From Podospora comata (Eukaryota; Ascomycota; Sordariomycetes; Sordariales; Podosporaceae): 64,000 bases of DNA. Location: the NCBI GenBank assembly GCA_017354895.1, contig CP071493.1:1612001-1676000 (forward strand). The letters are read 5' to 3'. Within the stretch, counting starts at the first letter, position 1; every line of letters starts with the position of its first letter. Of the stretch, positions 34,760-46,756 are shown piece by piece. The notes beneath the pieces were generated by a model that ran no database searches, was not told the origin of the DNA, and saw nothing but the letters and a program-made list of their open reading frames with translations. The position numbers and the translations under genes were made by a program.

Positions 34760-36007
34760 ATGGCCCACCTTGCTGCACGCGCCAATGTTTCCCCGGACTC
34801 GGGATTTCCAGTCACCCTCCACCCACACTTCAACCCCAAGATCAAAGATCATGTCCCTCCAGAGCCACCACACAAAGAGCGAACCCCAGCGCCCGACAGA
34901 GGTCTCTTTGCCAACCCCGACAAGAAATCGTTGCTCTCGATCCCCGGTATCAAAGTGGTTCCCTTGACCGAATCGATTGGAACCGTCCTGGAGAATGTCC
35001 AGCTCTCCGCCTTGACACCACAACAGCTCGATGAGCTTGCTCTGCTGGTCAACGAACGCGGTGTGGTCTTCTTCCGCTCTCAAGATCTGACCACTGAAGG
35101 TCAGGTCAAACTCTTTGAACACTATGGAGAGCTCGACCGTCACCCGTCTCAGAAAGACACGCGCCATCATGTCATCAGAGGCAGCACCATAGATCACAGG
35201 GAGATATTGGCCTACACCCCTTGGCCAAGCGGCGATTTCCATGCCGACACCTCTTTCGAGATCAACCCGCCATCTTACTCGATGCTCAGAATGGAAGAGC
35301 ACCCGCCTGTTGGTGGTGACACGGCGTGGGTATCGTCTTATGGTCTGTACGATACTCTGTCGGATGCCATGAAGTATGCTCATTGTTGTCACTGCTCCCA
35401 TATGTCTTTTGTGTCCTGACAAAGCATAAACAGAAACTTTTTGTCCGGTCTTCACGCCGTTCACACCTCTCGTCTTCAGTACGACACTATCCTCGACCTT
35501 TGGCAAGTGCCTCCCAACCGTGCCCCAATCGACACCCACCACCCCGCTGTTCGGACTCATCCAGTCACTGGCCTCCGGGCACTGAACGTCAACCCCGGCT
35601 TTGTCACGGGCTTCGCCGAGTTGAAGAAATATGAAGGCGATAAGATTTTGGACTTCTTGAACTATCACATCCATTCTGCGGATGACCATTATGTACGATT
35701 CAAGTGGGAGGTGGGGAGTGTTGCGTTGTGGGACAACCGAGCCGTGGTTCATCGCGTAATTCCCGGATCGTACGAGACCCCTAGGAGAGGCATTAGAACG
35801 ACTGTTTTTGGAGAAAAGCGTATGTACTACTGGTGCATTGTGTCGGAGTGTGGATCGAATTGATAGCTGACGTGAACTTGAACAGCATACTTCGATCCGA
35901 AGAGCGAGGGAAGGTTGGAGAGACAAAAGAGGCTAAAAGCTGAGAAAGAGAACGGAGATAAAGCCAATGGTGTCAATGGAACCAACGGCAATGGGGTCAG
36001 CCACTGA
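34760..36007 (+). CDS. Fe(II)/2-oxoglutarate-dependent dioxygenase, TauD/Jlp1 type
   Basis: Enzyme of the TauD family, which uses Fe(II), oxygen and 2-oxoglutarate to hydroxylate sulfonates such as taurine, releasing sulfite. Exons 34760-35373, 35434-35819 and 35886-36007; 373 residues. The iron triad is visible: His and Asp in SGDFHADTSFE (about residues 156-166), the distal His in DNRAVVHRV (about 310), and the 2-oxoglutarate-binding Arg in RRGIRTTVFGEKPYF (about 324). The N-terminal VPLTESIGTVLENVQLSALT and VVFFRSQDLT are typical of the fungal Jlp1-like group. An Asn/Gly-rich tail (NGVNGTNGNG) ends the protein. The enzyme also resembles herbicide (2,4-D) and other alkylsulfatase dioxygenases, so the substrate is not certain. 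The neighbouring Dal5-family transporter supports sulfonate use as a sulfur source. Confidence 0.88.
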
Positions 36008-37075
36008 GTGGCATTTGTCGATGTGGAAGATACGGGGAAAATACGGGGAATCTCCCAGGCATGTGGGTTGGATCATGTTGGTTCCAGACACGGTATATCT
36101 CAGGTTTCACAAGCATGCTTTCGATGATGACCACATCCATTTGTTGTGGGAGAGTAATGCGAAATCAAGGTGGCGAATGAGCCAAGGCCCGAATCATTGT
36201 CCCCGTGTTTCTGTTGGTATGATGGATTTTTTGAACTATTTCAGTGTTGCAACTAAATCATTGCCATGTTGTCCCTGAACTGCACAATCAGCATCCGGCC
36301 ATATGAGACAAAACACGAGCCAGAGAAGTCCCAGATAGAGCGTTGGGACCCAGCAAACATTCTAATGGCTCTCACGATGCAGACTACAGGCGTTACCAAG
36401 GAAAAACCCTCTCCAAAAAATGGCACCGCAAAAGTAAGTAGATAATAGTAATTACGTGTTTTACTGGCTTGCAATGCCGATTATTTTGGGGGGAGGGTGC
36501 CAAAAAAGGGAACCTTCCTGTGCCGGAGACAGGTCTTTACTAGGTACCTAGGTACTAGTTGTTTTTTGGAGCCCACATCAGTGAGACCAACATCATTATA
36601 GTTTTGGTTAATGTGACGATATCTACGTTTGACTGTCTTTGATTGATGTCTCTTTCATTAGATTTTGATGTTTGTATTTGAGCACCATAATCAACCGCGA
36701 ATAACCACCCAACTGAACTGTTGAAAGAGTGTCTTGACGTCAAGAGGAGGCTTTTCATCAACATGATCAGATCATGAGATACCTACGATACGGAGTTGAC
36801 GATCCAAAGAATACACTTGGTTTCCGAAACCTGACCCTTGGTAAGTCGTCATGAGTACCTTTGATACTAAACCGACGGCAGCTTCTGGTATATGTAATGC
36901 CCGATTCCCACTTCAAAGTCTTACCCTTCATGACTGCCAAAGCTACCGGCAAAAAGTTAGAATTGTCACACACATTCTCACGAAACTTCAACGACAAGTC
37001 AGCCTTGCCAGATATACTCAACATCCCACAACACTACCTCAAACTACTCACCGACAACGAGCCACCTCCACAAAC
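36008..37075. other. Intergenic, no gene recognised
   Basis: About 1.07 kb. No domain-bearing frame on either strand. The last 60 bases (CA-rich, CACAACACTACC) look like a fungal leader for the small gene that follows. Confidence 0.5.
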
Positions 37076-37207
37076 ATGTGCGCAAAGCATTACAAGTGCT
37101 GCAATGACCCATCGGGCTGCGCAACCGAGATGTCCGTCACTATCAACAAATGCCCCGCAGCCATAAAGCACGGCAAAGATTGTGACCCGTGTTTAGGTCA
37201 AAGGTGA
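37076..37207 (+). CDS. Small cysteine-rich protein, 43 residues
   Basis: From ATG 37076 the frame encodes MCAKHYKCCNDPSGCATE, a short middle, NKCPAAIKHGKDCDPCLG and stops at 37207. Seven cysteines in 43 residues (2, 8, 9, 15, 27, 36, 39) with paired spacings and several His/Lys suggest a compact metal-binding or disulfide peptide. There is no signal peptide, so it would stay intracellular unless a further exon exists. The frame is open upstream from about 36851, but that part is Gln/Thr-rich and looks like leader sequence. I cannot name the family. The Cys density is hard to explain by chance. Confidence 0.45.
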   Translation: MCAKHYKCCNDPSGCATEMSVTINKCPAAIKHGKDCDPCLGQR

Positions 37208-37662
37208 CGCAGGAGGGGGGTAACTGTGGCAAACACACATTGCCGAGTGTCATATTGAAGAAGACTTAATCATGAGTGGGCGCTCATGATGAATACTGTG
37301 GTCGTAGTGGTAGGACTTGGGCTATGGAAACGGTTTCCGCATGGCAGCTGAGGATCGTTTGCTTGCATTGTTTTGCCCTTGCCATGGGCATTTGTTGATG
37401 GAATTACGTATCGTTGATTTATTGGTCATGATGTTGGTGGCCAGGTACCTACCTAGACTTGATATCAGTTGCCAGTTGGAGAAACTCAATACAGCAATAA
37501 AACCCCTGGGAGTCACCATACAGCGTCCGTCTACCTCCTCACCTTCACCGTGCTATGCTATGTTGGAAACACCAGGATTGAATGAATAGTTTAATGGTAA
37601 CGACCCTCTATCGCTTCTATTGTCAAAGAAATGTGCTGTATTTACAGTTACTGCTCTGCCAG
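37208..37662. other. Intergenic
   Basis: 455 bases between converging genes, no feature seen. Confidence 0.5.
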
Positions 37663-38670
37663 CTATTCTCTGTCCTGCCTTGACGTTGTCGGTAATTCCT
37701 GTGGACCAATATCATAGGTAGCGGGAAGTTCCACGTGATTATTGCCCACACCCGGCATCTCAACAGCAGCCTTGTATGCAGTTGGCATTTCCTTTGAAAA
37801 CACTCCATACTGGGGCGGCAGTGGACCACCGGCTCCATGATAAGTGCTTGTTTGTTGCGTATAACCGCTCTGTTGCGGGTAGCCCGCTCCAAATCCAGGT
37901 GATTCTGACGCCGGGCCTCCCAATGGCGAAGATTCCGGCAACGAGGAGGCAGCCAGCGCCCTTCGACTCCTCCACCATAAGAAAAATCCAACACCAGCAA
38001 GAATGGCGAGTATCGGTATGACCACCGCGATTGCGGCAATAGCTCCGGTACTGAGGCTTGAACCTGCTGGTTCAGCTATTGGCGCGGTGTCCGGGCTTGA
38101 AGATGTCTCCAAGGATCCCAATTGACTTGTGGGCGAGGAAGTCGTTGTTGGAGAGTCTGTGTTTGAGGTTGATTGCGTGTTTAAGGGCGATATGTCGGTC
38201 GTCTGATGTACCATGCGAACGCCAAACGCATTGATGCCTTGCGGAGATATGAATGTCTGGGTTTCGGTGGCGGTCACGCCGTTCCTAGATGTGGTGACCG
38301 TGACAACGTTGCCTGTCCATTTCGCTTTGAACGTGCAAAAATGGTCCACCCAAGGTCCGGAGAGTACAGCATTAGAAGGAACACAAGACAGAGAGATGTC
38401 GCTTCGATATATTGGGCAGCAGGTCACCGTGGTGATCGTACTGGCGCCCTTGGAATCCGAACAAGCACTCCAGTACCCGCTAGGACAAGCGATGCCGGGG
38501 GAGAAAAAGGAGGTTGACTCGGTGTCGAATCCTGGAGGAAGGCAGGTAGGGTCGTTATCCATAACCCAAATATTTCCGGGCATGTATATGCCATTGCAAG
38601 CAGGAGGTCTCGAGTACGTCGTTGTAAGTGGTTGAAAGGGGAAGGAGGTCATGGCAAGGGTTGCCATCAT
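37663..38670 (-). CDS. Single-pass surface protein with Cys-rich ectodomain
   Basis: Single-exon protein of 335 residues. The N-terminal part carries a Cys-rich domain (CLPPGFDTE, ACPSGYWSACSD, TCCPIYRSDISLSC, FCTFKAKW), typical of fungal plasma-membrane/wall proteins with C.PG and CP.GY..AC patterns. A Ser/Thr-rich linker (about residues 155-205) follows, then one transmembrane helix (about 209-233, GAIAAIAVVIPILAILAG) with basic WWRSRR just inside, and a Pro/Gly/Tyr-rich cytoplasmic tail with PQQSGYTQQT and PPQYG. The architecture resembles Mid2/Wsc-like wall sensors but no WSC domain is present. There is no strong N-terminal signal peptide, so an upstream start cannot be excluded. Function not known beyond topology. 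Confidence 0.75.
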   Translation of the reverse strand: MMATLAMTSFPFQPLTTTYSRPPACNGIYMPGNIWVMDNDPTCLPPGFDTESTSFFSPGIACPSGYWSACSDSKGASTITTVTCCPIYRSDISLSCVPSNAVLSGPWVDHFCTFKAKWTGNVVTVTTSRNGVTATETQTFISPQGINAFGVRMVHQTTDISPLNTQSTSNTDSPTTTSSPTSQLGSLETSSSPDTAPIAEPAGSSLSTGAIAAIAVVIPILAILAGVGFFLWWRSRRALAASSLPESSPLGGPASESPGFGAGYPQQSGYTQQTSTYHGAGGPLPPQYGVFSKEMPTAYKAAVEMPGVGNNHVELPATYDIGPQELPTTSRQDRE

Positions 38671-39613
38671 GACAGATACACTGAGAGATGGATCCAGGTA
38701 CGTAAAGGCGAGAGATGGCAGGTGCTGTCAAGAGGATATCACTGAGACCATCGTGAAAAAGAGAAGAAGGATAACAGAGAAATGGAGAAGGTGACGGCGG
38801 CATGGTGGAGGCAGTTTGAGCTACCTGATGCTTTATCCCCCCCGGTGATAACATGTCGGAAAGACTGAGCCAAATCTCTCAAGTGCGAGCAACCCGCACT
38901 GATCCGGGAGCTGCACTGGGGGCTAAACCATTTCGAGTTTCGTGTAGCAGAAGGTTATTGGAGGTTACGCATCTGTTGGTTGCATTGTGCAACATAGCCA
39001 GTTCAGGGGTAGAAGCACGGAACCATTAGGTGAAGAAGTCGGGAGCGGCGCAGCAGGCGCAGTCCGAGGCTGATGACCTGTTTACCGGATGCGACACGGA
39101 ACCAAACATGGAACCATTCAGTAGTGGCTCTCACTGTGGGCAGTGAAGGTTAAAAAAGATATTTTGAAAGCTCTAGGCCTGGTACGGGCGCCTATGCGTA
39201 GGGACTGCATCTTGACCAGAGAACAATAAGACAAGCTTCAGCAAAAGATTATGAGCCTGCGAGCACGTGGGAGAGCTGCAACCTGCAAAGGCGTTTGATG
39301 AGCGTTGCGCAGACCAAACACATTTTGAGCAACGATGATAAGATAAGAAATCCGATAAAAGATAAGAGTGTCAGAACTCAGCTGCTTGAAGCGAGTTGCG
39401 GGGAGAAAAGCTGAGGGTGGGGCCTGCCCTCGTCAAAAACCCGCAACAGGCCGGCAAGTCACGGGACCGGGTCAAATTTCGACCGTGCACCCACACTTGC
39501 ACGGCAGCCCTGGGCGAAATTGTTGCAAATTCGCGAAAACCAAAGAGAGAGGCAGCTGGCCCACGACACCACACGTCAACCACACCACATCACGACCCCA
39601 TCCAGCCGTCAAA
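38671..39613. other. Divergent promoter region, surface protein / eL42
   Basis: 943 bases. No gene seen. CA-rich leader sequence precedes the eL42 start. Short AGATAAGA-type motifs at 39340-39346 and 39361-39367 could be GATA-like sites. Confidence 0.45.
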
Positions 39614-40504
39614 ATGGTGAACGTCCCCAAGACCAGAAAGACCTTCTGCAAGAGCAAGGAGTGCGGCAAGCACCAGCTCCACAAGGTCACCCAGTACAAG
39701 GCCGGCAAGGCTTCGGCCTTCGCTCAGGGAAAGCGCCGTTACGACCGCAAGCAGAGCGGTTACGGTGGTCAGACCAAGCCCGTCTTCCACAAGAAGGCGA
39801 AGACCACCAAGAAGATCGTTCTCAGACTGGTGAGATTGCCCGATCGCTGAATTGAGGACGGAGGGATGCTAAAACGGGTGGAATAGGAATGCTCCGCGTG
39901 CAAGGCCAAGAAGCAGCTCCCTCTCAAGCGCTGCAAGCACTTCGAGCTTGGGTAAGTTTTTGTTCACCTTTTTCCTTGACAGCATCACGAATTCGAGAGA
40001 CTCCTGCGAAACCGACCGGCATGATGAAAACCGATTGTGTGAACCACGAGCTTCCGACTACCGCGCGGCGGCGAATCTGCGACCACGACCACTCCGAGTA
40101 CGAACACGCTTCACGACACCATCATACGGAAAGTTGATCCAACACTCGTCACATATACAATGGGAATTCGATGTTTGGGGTACAAAACGCCGGGGGAATC
40201 ATATTCAGGTTTTCGAGCTGTTGCGGTCAACATGACACTGGACGATGGGCAGCTATGATGTTTCGAACCAATCACCTCCGAATATCGGCAACACGATCTC
40301 GACATAGACTCATCGCACCACGAGAATATCTGTGATGCATGTTTCGATCCCCAAAATGCTCGACGTCATACGACGTCAAGATATGGAACAGGGTTCTGCG
40401 GCAGTCTCTCGAATTTGGTGCACCAGTTGCCGGACCGAACACGTGCTGACAGATTGTGCTACAGTGGTGACAAGAAGACCAAGGGTGCTGCCCTCGTCTT
40501 CTAA
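39614..40504 (+). CDS. rpl42: 60S ribosomal protein eL42 (L44/L36A)
   Basis: Large-subunit protein at the tRNA E site. Exons 39614-39829, 39887-39951 and 40465-40504 encode exactly 106 residues, the universal length: [20 protein letters not shown] at the start, [20 protein letters not shown] in exon 2 and [13 protein letters not shown] in the last exon. The zinc-binding Cys pairs (Cys12/17 and CSAC) are present. Position 56 is Pro in QTKPVFHK, the form associated with cycloheximide sensitivity in fungi. Intron 1 is 57 bases. Intron 2 is 513 bases, long for this window, so the short terminal exon is easily missed. Identification is certain from the sequence. Confidence 0.96.
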
Positions 40505-41753
40505 ATGCGCTCCGGCTGGAAATGTGGGTGGTGAAGATTTGAGGACATTGGCTCTGGTTTTCGGGATTTGCCTGCATGGGAATTTGCCGCGCCATGTCGT
40601 GGAGCATCACAATATGATTTCGATGTTGACATGGGAATACCGGGCATAGAGGATCATGTACATGGGCATGGGTGGTTTCGGTCGCGGGACAACAAGCAAC
40701 AATACCATCCTCGGGGCGTTTCGTCTGCGCTTTTTCACGAACACTGCTTCCAGTTTCCTCACACTTCAACGACCGAACAAGCGCCCTTGGTGCAGTGACC
40801 GCAACTGTTTTGTACGCATGTCGGGGCTGGTGGCTACGACGAATGTGAGGTTGGGCGGGAACTGGGAATCCCGTTAGCCAAGAAAACGGGCCAATGTCTT
40901 TTTGAAGCTGAATAAATTAAGTGGACGCACCAAACCTACTCCTACCATCGTTTCCCACTCCCATTCTTGCTGTGTATCCAGAGCCCCCGAAGGCCGTAGA
41001 AGAACAGGTTTCCCTTCGCTGCAGTCTTGAGCGCTCAGTTCCTATGATCCATTACTGATTTAATATGAGAATTAATCACCACATTCTAGTATAGGACCAA
41101 ACAAATGACCCGATTTGAGGACTCGGTTGCGCGGCATCTGATTGGAAGCATGTCGAGCGGCTAGACGCGATACAGCTTGGGTTCTCACCGCACTCCCTGA
41201 TGGTGATGCCGCCTGGGTGTGGTTGCACAAATGGCCAGCAACGCTCAACAGCGTTTTGGTCCTCACCAATCCCGACTTGACAAACAAGCGCAGCCAGTTG
41301 CAATAGCTCGAGGGGCCAGTCACAGGGCGGCGCCATCGGCAATGAAGCGAGCTGCTGAGAGGTTGAAACAAGCCTGGTGGACACGCAGTCGGAGAGGCTA
41401 GATCTCAGCCGCAGCTGCACACAGTCGGGTCTGGGAGACCTCGCGGGATCCAGGTTGGGTTTGGCTCTCTCTGCGTGCCCAATATGAGGGCACCGATGCC
41501 CGGCCACAGAATGGTTCACATGCATGTCCGATCTGCTGCCTTTCCAATGGGCTCCGGAAGAGGGAATATTGACCTGCCTCTCCAAGACCGAGTCAACACA
41601 CAGCGTTCATGAAACAGGATTCTGGAGGACCTGACTGATACAAACCTATTTATCACTCAACAAAGAACCTCAAGATAACACCATTGAGAAGACACCTGAC
41701 ATTACCAGGCCAGGGGACTTCGTCTGTGCCCCGCGCCCACGCCATCAAAAACT
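40505..41753. other. Intergenic, eL42 to DUF3433 gene
   Basis: 1.25 kb without a recognisable gene. Minus-strand open frames around 41072-41585 have no motif and no clear start. Confidence 0.5.
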
Positions 41754-44700
41754 ATGCAGCAACCCCTTATTACACCAAGAGACGACCGAGCCGCCTATGA
41801 GTACAGCATCCAGGCCACGGAAGATTACAACTATGAACCTAGGAGGACAGAGGAGCAGGTCGCGCCGACATGGCAGCCACCAGCATGGAGACCGACTGAC
41901 ACACCCAACTACAAGCCAAAACCACTGCGATGGCCATTCATCAGCGGTCTTATGATCCTGCTAGTCGTGGCCATCGCCCTTATCATATTTGCCGACAAGA
42001 GCCTGCCAAACTCAGACACGAGTGCTCGGTTTTTGGGACTACATCCCAATGCCTCGCAACCTGTGCGGCTAGCTCGCGATGTTCTCCCGAACAACACAGC
42101 AACCATGACCCCAGTCAGTGGCATGACTTCGATGTCACAGAGCACTCTGAATTTCGAGGAAGAGGTCAGGGTCGTTGTTCAGAGCAGTTCTTCCCCAGAG
42201 ATTGTTTCTCAGGCGACACCGACGCTTCAGTCGTCTACCGAAACACAGTCTATACCTTCTTCCGGCTCAACGTCCCCGATCTTCATCGTGACAGGCGTCA
42301 CAGAGACCGAAAGACTGTCTCTCTCAGCTTCAGAAACGATGGATAACAACGCATTTCGGTTGCCAGATCCTGAAACAAGCAATCCATCAAGCGTTCCGTC
42401 AGTCACGATATCTCAAGACACCTCAGCAACTGCCTCTGGTTTATCGTCTGTAACCGCTCCCCCTTCAGAGCCTGTCAGTTCCAGCACCAGTGCGACCAGT
42501 GTGAGCGGCATGTCGTTGATACCGATATCTGTCTCCATATCTTATTTTACACAAAACGTTACAGTTCCTGTCACGACAATTCTCTTCACCTCAACATTCA
42601 CCAGAACTCGAACGTCTTCGTTCAGCAGTGCTTCTACATTTACCACAACATTTGTGACAGATGTGACCGATGTGGCTCCAACCACGGTCATGTCATTCTG
42701 GTCATCAGATGGATCAGAAGGCGCAGTCCCTATTTCCACTGGCATGGGCACTGGCGTGAAGCCTACAACAATCGTTTCAGGGGTGACGACGACCGTTGCA
42801 GGTGTTTCCACGGCGACAGATGTTGTGACGTCTGTTTTTACCAGCACGCTTACCGGAGTGGTGATTCCAAGCGTGGGCCAGGTTACGATCACTTACTTCC
42901 AGACTGTCATGCCTGTTCCAGTCACGGAGCCACCTAACCCGGTCAAGGTGACGGGGGTGGAAGTCATTGACGGGACAGTCATTGAGGTTATTAAAACTCA
43001 GGGACCTGTTGTGGTCGTTGTCCCCACAAACGAAGTCCAAACTAGGGTGGTTGAGCAGGAGATCAGAACTGGTGTCGTTCGGGTCGGCGGATCTGCCGTG
43101 ACCAATGTTGTGGTCATCACACCGACCCCTGGTGTCGCCATAGGCCAAGTTACTAATGTCGATGGTACACCCCGGACCATTCAAGCGGTTGTGGCACCAG
43201 TCGAAGTTGGACAGCCGGTAACTTACACAGTCGTTGACAACGTCGGGGGCTCGCTTGTTTCGCAAGTTGTCGTTACTACACCGGCTGGGCCGCCTTATCA
43301 ACCGGTTTCATACACTGTTGTCCGCGAGCAAGGAGGATCTCTTGTGACTCAAGTCGTAGTAACCACACCAACAGGCCCTCCAGGCCAGCCGATAACCTAC
43401 ACCGCCATTAGCATGGAAGGAGGAACCCCGGTGACCCAAGTCGTCGTCACCACACCTTCCGTTGACGGCCCTTTCGTGCCCATCACCTACCTCGTCACAA
43501 CCAACATAGGCGGCACCCCAACCGTCGTCACCATAACCCCCGCCCCAACAACCTTTGTCACCACCATCGACGGCACAACCATAACCCGCGTGACAACCCC
43601 CCCAGTGACGAGCTTCACCACAACCATAGACGGCACCCTCACCACCCTAACCCTAACCACCACCCCAACCAACACCTCCCCCATCACCCTCACCCTCGCC
43701 ACGACCTCTCGCGACACCCTAAGCACCTTCACCAGCACCATCCCCCCCACCACCTTTCTCACGACCATCTCCGGCTCCCTGAGGACAATAACCTCCACCC
43801 CCTCCCCCACCACCTCCCTCTCAACCCGCCTCCCCACAACCCTAACCTATACCTCAACCACAACCCCAACCCCCTCCTCCCCATCCGAATCCCTCGTCCC
43901 CCAAACAAGGGTAATCTCCTGGTCCGAAACCGACATCTTCCTCGGCACCTTCCTCCCCGCCCTCCTCGCCATTGCCATCGTGATTCCCCTCCGCATCATA
44001 GACCTAAACGCAAAACTCTACCAACCCTTCCAGTCCCTTACCCTCCCCACTGGCAGTCTGGGTGCTAACACCCTACTGGTCCAATACTCTGGCGTCCTGT
44101 CGTTTGTTACGCCAGTCATCACCCTCTTGCAGGCTAAACACCCTGTCCCATTCGTGACAACGCTCATGATCGGTTGTGGGAGTTTGATGGTCCCTTTTGC
44201 GACTGAGGCTATCGGGCTGAAGCTTCATGGGGATTGTTATCTCAACACTGCGAGTAAGAACTGCGGTCCGGCGCTGGGGGTGAACAGGACGGCGGGGTAT
44301 GTTCTTGTTGGCCTGATGGTTGTCGTGGTTGTTTTGCTAGGGGTGGTGATGTGGTTCACGAACTGGGGACGGAAAGGGGTCACGGGGGTGAGGGCGAATC
44401 CGTGGAATTTGGCTGGGATGGGGTCGCTCCTGGGGGGGGTGAGGAGTGATTTGGGACACGGGCATGGCAAAAAGATGAGGTATAAACGGTATGGAATGGG
44501 GTGGTATCGGAATCGGGATGGGAGGGAGGATTACGGAATGATAGTGTTGGATGAGGCTGGTCAGGGGTTGCAGCAGCAGCAACATCCTACCTCTGAGAGT
44601 GAGAGTGACGACATGGATGGGGGTGATGCGGTAGCTGATTTGAAAACGGGGGTGTCGGGGAGTCATTTACCTTTTATGACGTTAAGGATACCGTGGAGGG

Positions 44701-45702
44701 TCGGGCTGATTCTATTTCAACTTGCCGTCTTCATTTTCATCATCTATTACCATGCCTACTACCGCGGCGGGATCAAGGACAATGGCAAGCTCTGGACGTT
44801 TATGAACGCCAACACCTTTGGGGTGAGGTTCTTGTCGGCGATTATCGGGGTGATAGTAGCGTTTTGTTGGCAGTCCTTCTTTCTGAGTAAGTCCCCCTTT
44901 CTCATCTCCATCCAAAAGAGAATCGTGTTCACTAACAATCAAATCAAAAGGCGTGAGCACCATGACCCCCTTCCAACTAATGGCTCTCTCAACCCAACCG
45001 GCCTCCCGCTCCATCCTCTTCTCGCCGAACACGAACCCCTTTTCGGGGCTCTACTCCGCCATCAGAAACAGACACATGTTCCTGCTCGCGGTCTCAATAG
45101 CTGCGATCATGTCAGAGTTCTTGCCGGTGCTGCTCTCCAACGTCCCCTTCAGCCTCTACCAAACCTCCGCCGCGGCGACCGCCTGCGCGGTTCTTTCATG
45201 TTTCTTCTTGGCAGTGATGCTCGCCGTGCTCGGCTGGTCGTTCTGGATCCGATACCCCCCGATGCCCACTGACCCGAGGTCCATCGCGGGGATGATGTAC
45301 TACCTCTCCCAGTCACCCACCCTGCTGGCAGATTTGGAGGGGATATCCTCCATGGACGGGACCGCAAGGCGCAAACGAATAGAAGAGAACGGTGGGAGAT
45401 ATTACTACGGGGTGCTGCCTGTTTCTGTGGGGAATGGGTTATGGGAGTCTCAGGACAGGAGAAGGCTAGGGGTGGAGGTAGAGGCGGGAGGAGGTAGTGG
45501 TAGTAGTGGATACGAGCCTGAGGACGGAACAACCCCGGCTTTTGCTGCGATGGACGGGCCAGCTATGACGGAAACGGCTCGCCGAGGCGAATACCATGCC
45601 GTTGATGGCAGTGGTGAGTTGAGGCATGATCGGAGCTTCATGAGTCAGAACACGGCGTATCAGGGACATCGGATTGATGAACAGCCTGCGATGTATGGTT
45701 GA
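41754..45702 (+). CDS. Large mucin-like membrane protein with DUF3433 modules
   Basis: Exons 41754-44886 and 44951-45702, joined CTG A|GC GTG; 1294 residues. A cytoplasmic N-terminus of about 59 residues precedes a helix (about 60-80, WPFISGLMILLVVAIALIIF). Then come roughly 650 residues rich in Ser, Thr, Val and Pro, surely heavily O-glycosylated if exported. Around residues 475-620 there are imperfect repeats of about 31 residues with the core GGSLVTQVVVTTPTGPPGQP. The C-terminal half holds two DUF3433-type membrane modules: FLGTFLPALLAIAIVIPLR with NAKLYQPFQSL, and GVRFLSAIIGVIVAFCWQS with STMTPFQLMALS. A hydrophilic cytoplasmic tail follows. Fungal DUF3433 proteins have no established function; a surface or wall-associated role is inferred from composition. 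Confidence 0.85.
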
Positions 45703-45881
45703 GTTTGCCCCGAACTTGACCGACAGTTCGTTATTGAGGAAGGAATGCCGGGAATCCTTTTACCAACAACATCCCACACGCACGTGAACACTGGGGATAT
45801 GGATATCAAGGCTCGGATCAGTGTACTCGGACTAGAATCAGCTGAGTGAGAGCCCTGGCCAAAAAAACAAAAAATGCTGGC

Positions 45882-45902
45882 TTGCTGTTGCTGCTGCTGC
45901 TG
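45882..45902. repeat. CTG/TTG triplet tract
   Basis: Seven consecutive TTG/CTG triplets in intergenic DNA, directly visible. Confidence 0.8.
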
Positions 45903-46298
45903 TTTGTTCGGCCGAACACAACAAAAAAAAACCGACATGGGGGACATCTTCTACACAACAGGCAGGTGCACCTCTAGTCACTCCGCATCATTTTGTTGGT
46001 ACGAGATTTCTTTTTCGACTGATGAGTGAGGTCAGCACCGTTTCTCTTGGCCCCGTTTTGTGCTCTCTTTTGTCATCAGCGCAGGGTTGCGTTGCATGCG
46101 GCTCAGTTGCGTTAAGATGACGCCAATACGGAGTCCCACACCAGGGGAAATCAATAGCGCGCGATGCTTGGGGGGAAGTTCTTGAAGGCAAATAGCTTAC
46201 ATATGGTTCCCAATACTACTAGTAGCGAGGCAATTGCCTAGAAACAAGTTCCTTGCATCTCGTTTTCAGTCTGAAAAGGCTTGTATAGATGTGAATGG

Positions 46299-46330
46299 CA
46301 TGGTGACATGGTGGCATGGTGGCATGGTGG
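46299..46330. repeat. Four tandem copies of an 8-bp unit
   Basis: CATGGTGA once followed by CATGGTGG three times, directly visible. Probably a polymorphic minisatellite. Confidence 0.85.
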
Positions 46331-46732
46331 TTGTAGAGAATAAGATGTGAGGTCATTCGGCAACAGCTCCCCAAAACTTTGGATCGGACAGAAGCGAGCG
46401 AGAGCGGAACCGGGCGCAGGGTGAGGTGGCGGTGGAAGTGGAAATCATATTGCTCCGTAGTGGACCCTTTTCTCACGGCGTTCTCACGAGGGCTTGGTAG
46501 GGCGGGCCTGGAGATATTTGCAGGCTAAGACCAAGGCTGCTAAAAGACCATCAGCGATAAATCTCGAACGTTTTCAAAATGTCCAATCTGCTTCAATTGC
46601 TTCTTAACCAGCTTCTCAATCTCAGCACGATCCTTTTAGCTCTCGTGACAGCGTCTTGTCTTGATGAATCCTATTTTTGTCGTCCACAGCGTCGGGATTT
46701 TCTTTTCTGGACGGTTTCTGGTTTCCGGGTAA

Positions 46733-46756
46733 ACTTGGCAACTTGGCAACTTGGCA
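46733..46756. repeat. Three tandem copies of ACTTGGCA
   Basis: Three exact 8-bp copies in tandem, directly visible. Confidence 0.85.

Noticed and set aside
34733-35926. 397-codon frame antisense to the TauD dioxygenase
   Set aside because: Runs through two introns of the real gene and has no recognisable domain.
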